A DNA stretch of 64,000 nucleotides from a bacterium D16-56 (GTDB lineage: Bacteria; Bacillota; Clostridia; Lachnospirales; Lachnospiraceae): contig RAYY01000002.1 in the NCBI GenBank assembly GCA_003611875.1, positions 1-64,000 on the forward strand, written 5' to 3'. Shown piece after piece: positions 8,487-16,282 of this stretch. A model generated the notes under the pieces. It did not search any database, was not told the origin of the DNA, and saw only the letters and a list, made by a program, of their open reading frames with translations. Each line of letters starts with the position of its first letter. The stretch's first letter is position 1. The position numbers and the translations under genes were made by a program.

Positions 8487-9044
8487 ATGAAGATCGAAAT
8501 CAGAACCATTGTTTATGATGAATCATTGCGGATTGAAGCCTGCCGCTTTGAGGGAATCGTCCAGCCGTTTCCAAACCATTTCCATGAGCATTTTGCGATT
8601 GGTTTTGCGGAGAACGGTGAACGCTGTCTGTCTTGCAGGAACATAGACTACACGATTGGACAGGGAAGTGTTATTTTGTTTAATCCGGGCGATAACCATG
8701 CCTGCGTACAGTCTGATGACGGCACATTGGATTACCGCGGCTTTAATATCAGCAAAGAAATTATGCTTGATTTAGCAGAAGAAGTGACAGGGAAACGGGA
8801 ACTTCCGGGATTTTCAGAGAATGTGATGTCCAGCCTAATTCAGAATTACAGCCAGCCTTTTGAGAGCTGTATTCCACAGTGCAGACAGGAAATTGAAAAA
8901 GCCTGTATGTTTATGGAGCAGCACTATACAGAGCGCATTTATTTAAACCAGGTTTGCCGCCAAGCCGGACTAAGCAAGTAACGCTCCTTAGAGCATTTAC
9001 AAAGTCAAAAGGGATTACACCATACCGTTATCTAGAAACAATCC
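8487..9044 (+). pseudogene. AraC-family regulator, frameshifted and truncated
   Basis: Starts with AAGGAGGG before the ATG. Residues 1-120 form a cupin-type sensing domain (PNHFHEHFAIGFAENGERCL, then LFNPGDNHAC). The first helix-turn-helix begins at about residue 135. At about 8980 the frame breaks: AAGTAACG appears where one extra C would restore the family-typical [22 protein letters not shown], which continues in the next frame to about 9044. The rest of the DNA-binding domain is missing, and the sequence passes directly into a transporter. It is divergent from the his operon and one of the few plus-strand genes, and cannot be functional as it stands. Confidence 0.75.
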
Positions 9045-9237
9045 TTATATGGGGAACTACCTTTATTTCCACAAAAATCTTACTTGCAGACTTTCAACCC
9101 GTGGAAATCTTATTTTTCCGTTTTATTATGGGCTATTTGGTTTTGCTGATAGCATATCCGCAGCCCCGTTTATTACCGCAATATTGGCGCACCTGTTTAT
9201 GAAGTCGGAAGAAAGATTGCGGATAAATACAGCATGA
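9045..9237 (+). pseudogene. EamA/DMT transporter remnant fused to the AraC relic
   Basis: Directly after the broken AraC reading comes [21 protein letters not shown] and [15 protein letters not shown], the first one to two helices of a drug/metabolite transporter of the EamA family. A second junction near 9160 jumps, in another frame, to [21 protein letters not shown], which belongs near the last repeat of such transporters. Roughly 200 internal residues are gone. In related genomes an AraC gene of this kind commonly precedes an EamA exporter, so this looks like a two-gene module collapsed by two deletions. Confidence 0.65.
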
Positions 9238-9281
9238 TTTACATGGCAAAGCAGTGTCTCCTCCAAGGCAGATACAAGGGA

Positions 9282-9674
9282 TTATTTTGGCAATCTGTCC
9301 GCTTTGCGCCTTTTGTAAAGCAATATCCCTGCACAAACCATCCCTGTCCCTACTCCATAACAAACCACGTCCATCACATCTCCTGTAGCTCCCAGCAAAA
9401 TCCCGAGAAAGCTGTTTTTCGGAATCCCCAGCCTGCTTCCTGCTTCCATATACTGCAAAACCTCTGCTGCGATTCCCATCACAAACAAAACCGCAGGCAA
9501 AATGTAATCCTGCCTCAGCAAAAAAATCTGTGCCGCACAATATAAAAAAGGGATAATCAGCACATCCCCCATATAAGACCGGATGAAGCCCCTGCCATAA
9601 AGACCAATTATCAGCTCTGCAAGAAAAAAAGCCGCCGCAAATATCGCCATCCAGATTCTTGCTTTCATCCTCAT
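9282..9674 (-). CDS. DUF2809-like membrane protein coupled to reverse transcriptase
   Basis: A small integral membrane protein of about 130 residues from the ATG at 9674, with four hydrophobic segments (WMAIFAAAFFLAELIIGLYG, VLIIPFLYCAAQIFLL, ILPAVLFVMGIAAEVLQY, DVVCYGVGTGMVCAGILLY). The MGDVLIIPFLYC, EVLQY and GDVMDVVCYGVG pattern resembles the DUF2809 family. Its ATG overlaps the TGA of the upstream reverse transcriptase (ATGA), which predicts translational coupling. Earlier in-frame starts at 9722 and 9701 exist but lie inside the RT gene. The function of DUF2809 is unknown. Linked to a retron-like RT, a membrane effector role is an attractive inference: several known retrons use membrane-spanning toxic effectors. 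Confidence 0.7.
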   Translation of the reverse strand: MRMKARIWMAIFAAAFFLAELIIGLYGRGFIRSYMGDVLIIPFLYCAAQIFLLRQDYILPAVLFVMGIAAEVLQYMEAGSRLGIPKNSFLGILLGATGDVMDVVCYGVGTGMVCAGILLYKRRKADRLPK

Positions 9675-10861
9675 CTCTCTGAAAGCTGCTCTCTCACCCA
9701 TTTTTCCGCCTCCAAAAACCACGTATCATCCGGTCGTGTAAGCCGTACATAATTAATTTTTCCTAAAAGACTGTAAAGATATTTCCCCCGGTCATCTTCC
9801 TTCCCTGCAAAAAGCATCCCCTGCGTCCCTCTGCGCCGCAAATGCTCCTCCACACCATATTTCCTGCAATAATGGATTTCCTGACGCAGCTTCCGGCGGT
9901 ATTCTCTGGATGGCTGAACCTTTTCATTGACCACCAAACCGGTTACAGTCTGCCGGGATGCCTTTGAGAGAACCCTGGTTTTCTTACGATTCAGCTCAAA
10001 TCCCATGGCTTTCAGAAATCCTTCTGACTTTTTCAGCACCTCCTCCGGATCAAAATCTCCTGAAAAGGTTAAGTCGTCACAATATCGACTATAGACAATC
10101 CCTCTGTTCCTGCACCATTCTGCCATATATTCATCAAAAGGCTTCATCACCAGATTGGAGATTGCCGGTGAGGTGGGCGCTCCCTGGGGCAGATACTCCA
10201 GATAACAGCAAAGCTCGGCAAGGAGCTTTCCCACTTCCGGCGGAAAATATTGTATTGGAAAAGCGGAATGAAGAACCATCGGAAAGGTAATGTTGCCAAA
10301 AAAATTTTCAACATCCAGTTTCATTATCAGCGGTTTTCCCCTATGCAGAGAAGCATTTTCCACACAACCGCAGACAGCATTTGCGGGATTCCCCTTTTTG
10401 CGGTATGCTGTTGCCTGGTCTGACACGGAAAATCCCTCTAATACATGATGAAGGATATTTTTCTGCACATATTTTAAAAGCGGATCCGGCGCCAGTAGGA
10501 TGCGGAATCCTCCGCTTTTTTTAGGAATCCGTATTTTTTTATAATGTTTTTCCCCATGATTGCCAAGTGCATACAAACAGGCAAGGATTTTATCTTCTGA
10601 CCAGTCATTTTCACCTAACAGATGAAAAGAAAGGAGCATTTCCTTACAGTGTTCCCAGGTGCAGTACTGCCATAAGTCAACCCTGGATACAGGTATGCCG
10701 CCTGCAGGTTTTCCAATTTCATACCTTCTAGCTCCATGCTTTTCATCGGTAAACTTTCCGGTTTTACATTTTACAGCTATATATGTTCCGGCTTCATATT
10801 CCTCATCCACATGCTTTCTGTCTGTTTCACAGACATAATTTCCTCCTGTTTTCTCGCTCAT
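9671..10861 (-). CDS. Retron-like reverse transcriptase
   Basis: A 396-residue RNA-directed DNA polymerase. Residues about 110-180 hold fingers motifs (KIRIPKKSGGFRILLAP). Catalytic motif A is KLDVENFF (Asp183), the template/primer motif is LPQGAPTSPAISN (225-236) and the active site is YCDDLTFSG (Asp262/Asp263). Past the palm come TVTGLVVNEKVQPSREYR (VTG at 306-308) and LLGKINYVRLTRP, both typical of retron RTs. The retron NAxxH motif is only half kept (NAVCG at 161-165). It lacks the maturase X and endonuclease domains of group II introns. The first about 60 residues are an extra, poorly conserved segment. It is followed by the coupled DUF2809-like gene and preceded by a structured RNA candidate at 11081-11302. 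Probable role: making multicopy single-stranded DNA in a phage-defence retron. Function is inferred. Confidence 0.85.
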   Translation of the reverse strand: MSEKTGGNYVCETDRKHVDEEYEAGTYIAVKCKTGKFTDEKHGARRYEIGKPAGGIPVSRVDLWQYCTWEHCKEMLLSFHLLGENDWSEDKILACLYALGNHGEKHYKKIRIPKKSGGFRILLAPDPLLKYVQKNILHHVLEGFSVSDQATAYRKKGNPANAVCGCVENASLHRGKPLIMKLDVENFFGNITFPMVLHSAFPIQYFPPEVGKLLAELCCYLEYLPQGAPTSPAISNLVMKPFDEYMAEWCRNRGIVYSRYCDDLTFSGDFDPEEVLKKSEGFLKAMGFELNRKKTRVLSKASRQTVTGLVVNEKVQPSREYRRKLRQEIHYCRKYGVEEHLRRRGTQGMLFAGKEDDRGKYLYSLLGKINYVRLTRPDDTWFLEAEKWVREQLSER

Positions 10862-10977
10862 GCCTTCCGTGTTCCTTTTTTATTCTTATCTCTGTCCGCA
10901 ATTTCCTGGAGCATGTTTGAAAAACCGTTCCTGAAAAGTCTCGCCTGCATACTCAAATATTCTGCAGACTTGGTCAC
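10858..10977 (-). CDS. Possible small ORF coupled to the reverse transcriptase
   Basis: A frame open from a TAG at about 11009 encodes, from a GTG at 10977, about 39 residues (core AEYLSMQARLFRNGFSNMLQ, then EIADRDKNKK). It ends in a TGA overlapping the RT start codon (ATGA). It is amphipathic with a basic tail. There is no clear ribosome binding site, and a later ATG at 10950 gives 30 residues. It could be a true small component of the system, the tail of a lost gene, or chance. Confidence 0.35.
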   Translation of the reverse strand: MTKSAEYLSMQARLFRNGFSNMLQEIADRDKNKKGTRKA

Positions 10978-11080
10978 AAGCTGCCATAAAAAGGAAAATT
11001 GCCGCTATGTCAAAATGTAAACATGCCTTGTTAGGAACTGCTCATAAATAACTTGTGAACAAATGCAGCTTTCAAAAAAA

Positions 11081-11302
11081 ACAAAAGCAGCCGCACTCAT
11101 TCGGATACCGCAGGCTGCGCAAAGGTACCATACGCCGGTGAAGCCGGCGCGAAGCACATGTAATGTGCGGATGTACCTTGGAGCTGGCTGCGGACTTTCC
11201 TGTCACTGTTTTTTCCGGGCGGCGACTCGCCGTCCGCCCAAAGTCTGTTGATGTCTGAATCTCATCCATCAAATACCCTGGCTTGTCTGCGGCTGCTTTT
11301 GT
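11081..11302 (-). ncRNA. Candidate retron msr-msd RNA
   Basis: The two ends of this 222-nt element are a perfect 15-bp inverted repeat (ACAAAAGCAGCCGCA at the minus-strand 5' end, its complement at the 3' end), like retron a1/a2. Inside, in minus-strand order, are three domains. Domain one is TTGATG/CATCAA. Domain two is GACTTT/AAAGTC enclosing a GC-rich hairpin CGGCG-AGT-CGCCG. Domain three is a long arm of about 85 nt closed by CCGCAG/CTGCGG, then AAGGTAC/GTACCTT, and branching into GCACAT-TAC-ATGTGC and CGCCGG/CCGGCG hairpins. A U-rich run follows. The element is on the same strand as, and about 220 bp upstream of, the retron-like RT. Folding was done by eye; the boundary between msr and msd and the priming G are not assigned. 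Confidence 0.6.
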
Positions 11303-11310
11303 CTGTTTTC

Positions 11311-11520
11311 CATTATACCATGTCCACTAACCTCCCCTTCGCCTCCGGCTCTGGCTCCCTAAGGGGACAGGTATATGTTCTCACTAAGCTCGTGTAAGAC
11401 CTCCCTAAGTGTTCCCATTATACCATATCCACTAACCTCACCGTTCACCTTCGGCTCCGGTTCGCTAAGTGGTCAGGTATTTGTTCTCACTAAGCTCGAA
11501 AATACCTCGCTAAGTGTTCA
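11311..11520. repeat. 105-bp tandem duplication with hairpins
   Basis: Two head-to-tail units (11311-11415 and 11416-11520) begin CATTATACCAT, and a third start follows at 11521. Each unit contains TCCACTAACCTC, a Pro/Gly-codon-like CCTCCGGCTC block, and TGTTCTCACTAAGCTCG. Internal stems differ between copies but are kept: CCCCTT/AAGGGG in the first, CCACT/AGTGG in the second, and GGTATTT/AAATACC in the second. It lies between the RNA candidate and the M20 gene. Only two full units, so not a CRISPR. Confidence 0.8.
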
Positions 11521-11552
11521 CATTATACCATACTTCACGGGAAATGACAAAC

Positions 11553-12890
11553 TTAATTCCGTCTGTTGTCCTTCATCAGCTCCCACACAATCACAGAAAA
11601 GGTTTCAATCCCATCCACCAGCACCTTCTCATCAAAATCAAAGCCCACCGTATGCTGGGCGGATGCCATGGGTGTTATGGAGCGCATGTAAACCGCCTTT
11701 CCTCCATGCTCCTGAACCCGGTTCATCATAAGGGAAATGTCCTCACTGCCCCAGTTTTTCGCATTTTTGCAGCTGCTGATCCGCAGACGGGGCAGATCCC
11801 GCTCCACCACGCCGGCAATCCATTCCAGGAAATCCTCGTCGCTGTGCTGGGATTCTGATCCGCCCTGCAGGATCATCTCACACCGGCATCCGGCCATCTG
11901 CGCCGCTGCCAGACAAATCCGCCTGGCCTCCTCATCCATAAACCGGTTAATCTCTGTAGTCTCCCCGCGGACTTCAAACTGAATCACAGCGTGGTCCGGC
12001 ACCACATTGCGCCCGGTTCCCCCCTGGATCATCCCTACATTTACGCGGGAGCTGCCGCCGCTGTGCCTGGAGATTGCCGTTAAGTTCAGTATTGCATTGG
12101 CAGCCGCTACAATTGCGCTTTTTCCGTTTTCCGGAAATCCTCCGGCATGAGCAGCCTGTCCATAAAAATGAGCGTCATATTTGCTGGTTGCAAGAGAACC
12201 CCAGGTTCCCGGTGTCACATCTCCGTCATCCGTTCCTCCTGCTGGTGCAATATGTGTACCCACAAAATAATCCACATCATCCAAATGTCCATGGGCCACA
12301 ATTCCACGGGCCCCTCTGGCGCCCTCTTCTCCTGGCTGGAAAATCAGCTTTATGGTTCCATGAAGCTGATTCCGGATCTTCATCAGCACCTGGGCAGTTC
12401 CAAGGCCGATCACCCCATGGGCATCATGACCGCAGGCATGCATCATTCCTTGGTTTTCAGAAGAAAATCCTTCTGCAAACGGACGATGGTGTTCTGTCTC
12501 CTCCTCGATCAGTCCCAAAGCGTCAATATCAAACCGCAGAGCTACCACAGGTCCTTCTCCGCAATGCAGGATCCCGATCACGCCCGTAAATCCCTGTTTC
12601 ATATCCTCTGTCAGATACTCTTTAGGTACGCCCTGATCCAAAATTTCCCTTGCATGTTTTGCAAGCAATTCTTTTGCCGGCACTCCCATCCTGGCACCAT
12701 CCAAGCATACCTGCCTGCCCGTCAGCACCTCATATCCCAATTCTGTCAGCGTTTTTGCTATAATCGCGGAAGTCCTCATCTCCAGCCAAGCCGTCTCCGG
12801 ATATTTATGAAAATCCCGCCGTCTTTCCCTGCTGACCTTTTCTAAATCTGCCGCATACTCAGCTATTTTATCGATTACTGTTTCTGACAT
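11553..12890 (-). CDS. M20-family amidohydrolase (AbgA-like)
   Basis: A zinc-dependent amidohydrolase of 445 residues, close in design to AbgA (p-aminobenzoyl-glutamate hydrolase subunit A) and indole-acetyl-amino-acid hydrolases. Metal ligands are visible in FDIDAL, MHACGHDAH, FQPGEEGARGARG and HIAP. The dimerisation/lid domain (KYDAHFYGQAAHAGGFPENG) is of the M20D type. The last ligand lies near SAQHTVGFDF. An AGGTGAG site precedes the ATG. It is the last gene of a seven-gene same-strand group with a PfkB kinase, ABC transporter and deaminase, so it probably cleaves an amide bond in the imported compound. The substrate is not known. Confidence 0.85.
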   Translation of the reverse strand: MSETVIDKIAEYAADLEKVSRERRRDFHKYPETAWLEMRTSAIIAKTLTELGYEVLTGRQVCLDGARMGVPAKELLAKHAREILDQGVPKEYLTEDMKQGFTGVIGILHCGEGPVVALRFDIDALGLIEEETEHHRPFAEGFSSENQGMMHACGHDAHGVIGLGTAQVLMKIRNQLHGTIKLIFQPGEEGARGARGIVAHGHLDDVDYFVGTHIAPAGGTDDGDVTPGTWGSLATSKYDAHFYGQAAHAGGFPENGKSAIVAAANAILNLTAISRHSGGSSRVNVGMIQGGTGRNVVPDHAVIQFEVRGETTEINRFMDEEARRICLAAAQMAGCRCEMILQGGSESQHSDEDFLEWIAGVVERDLPRLRISSCKNAKNWGSEDISLMMNRVQEHGGKAVYMRSITPMASAQHTVGFDFDEKVLVDGIETFSVIVWELMKDNRRN

Positions 12891-12939
12891 TTTCTCACCT
12901 ATCCCTATATATTCTCACCTATCCCTATACATTCCCCAT

Positions 12940-13905
12940 CTATCTCTGCATATTCCTATCACCCGCCTGTTGATAGCATGTTTCAAGACCTTCCAAGCAA
13001 TACTTTTTTAAACTCTCCGGCACCTTTTCTGCCGGCAGCGACGCCCCCTGAATCCCCACCACTGCGCCGGCTGCTTCATTGGCGCAGGCGATTGCCTGGC
13101 AAAGGGGCACGTCCCTGGTCAAAAGGGCAAGAATCGTCCCAATATGGGCATCCCCTGCTCCTATGGTATCCACAATATGCTCACAAGGCACAGAAGGCAC
13201 AAGATAAGAACCCCCGCTTTTTTCTTTACAGTAGGCACCCTGCCTGCCAAGAGTGATCACAACCGTGTTTTGTGTTTGGGAGCAAAGTATATCCCCAGCC
13301 TGTTCAAAGGAATGAGCATTGCTTAGCTCTAACGCTTCCTGTTGGTTGAGATGGAGAAACGGATGAAGCTTCATTATGCGGTTATGTTTCCAGGACGGAA
13401 TCCTTACTCCCCGCGGACCAGGCGCATAGCACACTTTAAGGCCAGGATGCTCCTCCAGATATTCAATCAGATGAATCCCTGTAGGCTCCTCAATTTCCAG
13501 CCCGCATACATAGACCAGTTCATAGTCACTGGACGGATAGGGATCCATCCAGGACTTCTGAAACGTATATTCTGCGCCATGTACAGACAAAAACGTCCGC
13601 TCTCCGGAATCCTCCACCAGACAGTAACAGCAGCCATTCTCCTGATCCGGCACCCGGACCAGGATCGGAATCTGCCTGGTCGTCAGCTCCCTGGCTACAT
13701 AATCGCCGTAAGATCCGCTGCCTACAGGCGTAATCAATGTGTGAGGCGCATGAAGAAGACGCATCATATAAGCCACATTGTAAGCACATCCGCCCAAGGC
13801 CATGGACTGGGAATGAGGGCGGAGATTCTGGCCTGTTCTCGGAAGATGATCCAGATTTATGATTACATCTACACAGGTAGAACCAATAATAAGCGCTGGT
13901 TTCAT
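12940..13905 (-). CDS. PfkB-family sugar/nucleoside kinase
   Basis: A 321-residue ribokinase-type kinase. The N-terminus MKPALIIGSTCVDVII and the substrate loop GGCAYNVAYMMRLL are typical. The C-terminal signature DTIGAGDAHIGTILALL carries the anion hole and catalytic aspartate. The ATG at 13905 is preceded by AAAGGAG; a longer frame to 13980 would add 25 unrelated residues. It stands between the PotC-type permease and the M20 hydrolase with short gaps, implying that part of the imported molecule is phosphorylated. The substrate (ribose, nucleoside or similar) cannot be read from sequence. Confidence 0.85.
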   Translation of the reverse strand: MKPALIIGSTCVDVIINLDHLPRTGQNLRPHSQSMALGGCAYNVAYMMRLLHAPHTLITPVGSGSYGDYVARELTTRQIPILVRVPDQENGCCYCLVEDSGERTFLSVHGAEYTFQKSWMDPYPSSDYELVYVCGLEIEEPTGIHLIEYLEEHPGLKVCYAPGPRGVRIPSWKHNRIMKLHPFLHLNQQEALELSNAHSFEQAGDILCSQTQNTVVITLGRQGAYCKEKSGGSYLVPSVPCEHIVDTIGAGDAHIGTILALLTRDVPLCQAIACANEAAGAVVGIQGASLPAEKVPESLKKYCLEGLETCYQQAGDRNMQR

Positions 13906-14029
13906 GGGAAAACTCCTTTTTTTAATGCAAAAGTCCGAAAATACAATTCCTGATTTTCGAGCCATGCCTGACACCTGCAATTATCAATCCTCGCCGCTTC
14001 CATTGCCCGCCCTTGTCGGCAATGGATTC

Positions 14030-14809
14030 TCACACCACACTCTTCAGCCCCAGGGTCTTCTCAATCACCAGCATCACCCCAAGCGTTATCACCATCAGCA
14101 GAGTGGCAAGAGCCGCAATGGTCGGGTCAAAATGGTACTCCACATAAGCCATCATTTCAATGGGCAGCATGGACACCCCTGCACTGGTAAGAAAGGCTGA
14201 CAAGGATACATTGTTAAAAGAATTAATAATAGCCATAATACATGCTGACACAATGCCTGATTTAATATTGGGCAGCAGAATATGGAAAAAGGTATATACA
14301 TTCCCTGCCCCAAGAATCCTTGCCGCCTCTTCCATGGAAAAATCGAAATTTGCCAGACTGGAGGTCACGACCCGCATTACATAGGGAATGGACAAAATCG
14401 TATGGCCGATCAAAAGGCTGGGCATAGCCGGAAGCTTAAACTGGTTCACCACATACCGGAGCATCACAAATCCCAGCACAATCACCGGAATCAGCACCGG
14501 CGACAAAAACAGGCTTTTGATCAGCTCCTTTCCCCCAAACCGGTAACGGTTTAGGGCATATGCCGCCGGAAGCCCCAGAAGCAGTGCCACAAAGGTGCCT
14601 GCAAAGGCAATGATAATACTGTTTTTTGCCGCACTTCCAAAGCTTTTCACCTGCAGAATCTGGTGATACCAGCGCAGGGTAAAGCCTTCTCCCGGAAACT
14701 TGAGATATGTGGTGTCACTGAACGACGCCGCCATGATTACCAGAAGGGGGCCGATCAGAAACAGATATACCAGCAGCGTTACAAAAAACAAAGATTTACT
14801 CTTTCTCAT
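14030..14809 (-). CDS. ABC transporter permease, PotC type
   Basis: An inner-membrane subunit of a polyamine/opine-type ABC importer, 259 residues with six predicted helices. The cytoplasmic EAA-type loop reads MEEAARILGAGNVYTFFHILLP, the coupling helix that touches the ATPase. It belongs to the spermidine/putrescine PotC subfamily by layout (PotB-like partner at 17364-18209). AAAGGAG precedes the ATG. The binding protein gene lies directly upstream, and the ATPase and other permease further upstream on the same strand. Confidence 0.88.
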   Translation of the reverse strand: MRKSKSLFFVTLLVYLFLIGPLLVIMAASFSDTTYLKFPGEGFTLRWYHQILQVKSFGSAAKNSIIIAFAGTFVALLLGLPAAYALNRYRFGGKELIKSLFLSPVLIPVIVLGFVMLRYVVNQFKLPAMPSLLIGHTILSIPYVMRVVTSSLANFDFSMEEAARILGAGNVYTFFHILLPNIKSGIVSACIMAIINSFNNVSLSAFLTSAGVSMLPIEMMAYVEYHFDPTIAALATLLMVITLGVMLVIEKTLGLKSVV

Positions 14810-14887
14810 GAATAACTCCTTTGTGCCGGACAGGCCGGGGCCCCGGCAGTTTGATCTGTCAGGAACTGTTCGGAAATAACCAAGTCC

Positions 14888-16033
14888 TTACTGAACCGAA
14901 AACAGCTCATTCCACTTTGCGATCCAATCTGCCTTATTGGCATTGATCACAGACCAGTCAGGAATCAGCAGATTGTCGATCATTTCCTTTCCGTAGGTAA
15001 AGTTGGCAGCCTGCTCCGGCGTCAGCTCCACATCGGTTCTCACAGGAGCATCTACCCCGTCTAAAGCCTCTGCAAGCTGAACCTCCTTAGAAAGATAGAA
15101 ATCCACAAATGTCTCTGCCAGCTCCTTGTTCTTGCAGCCCTTGATAATATTCACGGCATTAAAGCCGCTGTAAACACCCTCCGAAGGGTCTACCCACACA
15201 TAATCATCAGAGGCAGACTGAGCCGCCGTATAAGAATAGTCTAACAGCACGGCAACCGAAACCTCGCCTTGATTCAGCATGGTGATGGTATCATTGGCAC
15301 TGGTATAGGTCTTCATAATGTTGGGCTTTAATTCCTCAAACTTTGCCAGAATCCCATCATCATCTTTGCCCGGCGTCAGCCCTGCCATCTTGGCCACAGA
15401 ATAATACATCAGCGGACCAGAGGTAGTGGTAATATCCGGAATCGCAATCGAATCTGCCAGCTCCGGATTCCACAGATCTGCCCAGGAGGTGATCTCAATC
15501 GGACAGGTGGATTTGTCATAAACAATACCTAAACGGTTAAAGCTGTAGGCCGGGCCGTACCCCTCGCCAAAGGGAGCCTTGGCATTATCATACACAGCCT
15601 CTAAATTGGACAGATTGGCAGTATCCACCGTGTCGATCAAATCTGCGTCGATCAGATCCGCAATAAAAGCATCTCCGATGACCACCACATCATAATTTTC
15701 CGGGGATTCCTTAATCTTTGTCACACGCTCTGCATTCTTGCCGGTCTCAATAATCAGCTTACAGCCCGTAGCTTCCATAAAGGGGTCATAAATATTCTTC
15801 TGAACCAGCTCTGCATTAAAAGAAAATGTGGAAATCCGAAGCTCCTGTCCCTCAAAGGAAGGAAGCTCTGTGCCCGCATCCCCGGCATTTCCGGCTTCTA
15901 CTCCGGCCGCCTCTGCAGATGAAGACGCCTCATTGCCGCCGGAAGGAGCCTCTGCTTTGTCAGAGCCTTGGCAGGCTGACAAAGGCAACGCCATCACTGC
16001 AGCCAAAGCAACACTTAACAACCTTTTTTTCAT
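14888..16033 (-). CDS. ABC substrate-binding lipoprotein, PotD type
   Basis: A 381-residue extracellular solute-binding protein. Residues 1-21 form a lipoprotein signal peptide with lipobox LSAC (Cys21), followed by a Ser/Glu/Gly/Ala-rich linker to about residue 55. The fold is the PotD/PotF kind: FNRLGIVYDKSTCPIEITSW and NQGEVSVAVLLDYSYTAAQ are family-typical. It captures the ligand outside the membrane and delivers it to the PotB/PotC-like permeases. The PotABCD resemblance suggests polyamines or related nitrogenous ligands, but the neighbouring deaminase, amidohydrolase and sugar kinase argue for another compound. A family A repeat fills the gap to the ATPase gene upstream. Confidence 0.88.
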   Translation of the reverse strand: MKKRLLSVALAAVMALPLSACQGSDKAEAPSGGNEASSSAEAAGVEAGNAGDAGTELPSFEGQELRISTFSFNAELVQKNIYDPFMEATGCKLIIETGKNAERVTKIKESPENYDVVVIGDAFIADLIDADLIDTVDTANLSNLEAVYDNAKAPFGEGYGPAYSFNRLGIVYDKSTCPIEITSWADLWNPELADSIAIPDITTTSGPLMYYSVAKMAGLTPGKDDDGILAKFEELKPNIMKTYTSANDTITMLNQGEVSVAVLLDYSYTAAQSASDDYVWVDPSEGVYSGFNAVNIIKGCKNKELAETFVDFYLSKEVQLAEALDGVDAPVRTDVELTPEQAANFTYGKEMIDNLLIPDWSVINANKADWIAKWNELFSVQ

Positions 16034-16175
16034 AACCTTTTCTCCTTTTCCTTATTAGTCCCCGCCGTTTCCTGGAGCATATCTGAAGTATCTGAAGACA
16101 ATCTCCTGCTTAAGGGTCGATCCATCTGGCAGAAAGCTATTTTCAGACACACGTCGGCCCTTGAACGGCTGGGGT

Positions 16176-16282
16176 AAACCTCCATGCGCCCACAAGTAAG
16201 TGCCGTCATAAATAAAAGTCTTCTGGGCGCACTTGGAATACCTGATTAGAATCGCCTCCGGCGATGGGACTTTCACAGTAAA
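16176..16282. repeat. Family A repeat, copy 3 (overlaps the PotA-like stop codon)
   Basis: Begins AAACCTCCATGC and ends CAGTAAA. Outer stem TGCGCCCA/TGGGCGCA (8 bp); small hairpin ATCGCC-TCC-GGCGAT. The far end lies over the last codons of the ATPase gene. It fills the 16034-16272 gap, which holds no supported gene. Confidence 0.8.

Noticed and set aside
9671-10861. Group II intron maturase or diversity-generating retroelement RT
   Set aside because: No maturase X or HNH domain, no domain V RNA downstream, no template/variable repeat pair or accessory gene; the VTG motif and upstream structured RNA fit a retron better.
11311-11520. CRISPR array
   Set aside because: Only two 105-bp tandem units, no short identical repeats with variable spacers and no cas genes.
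16055-16276. Small minus-strand ORF between the PotA- and PotD-like genes
   Set aside because: Almost entirely family A repeat sequence; no independent coding evidence.
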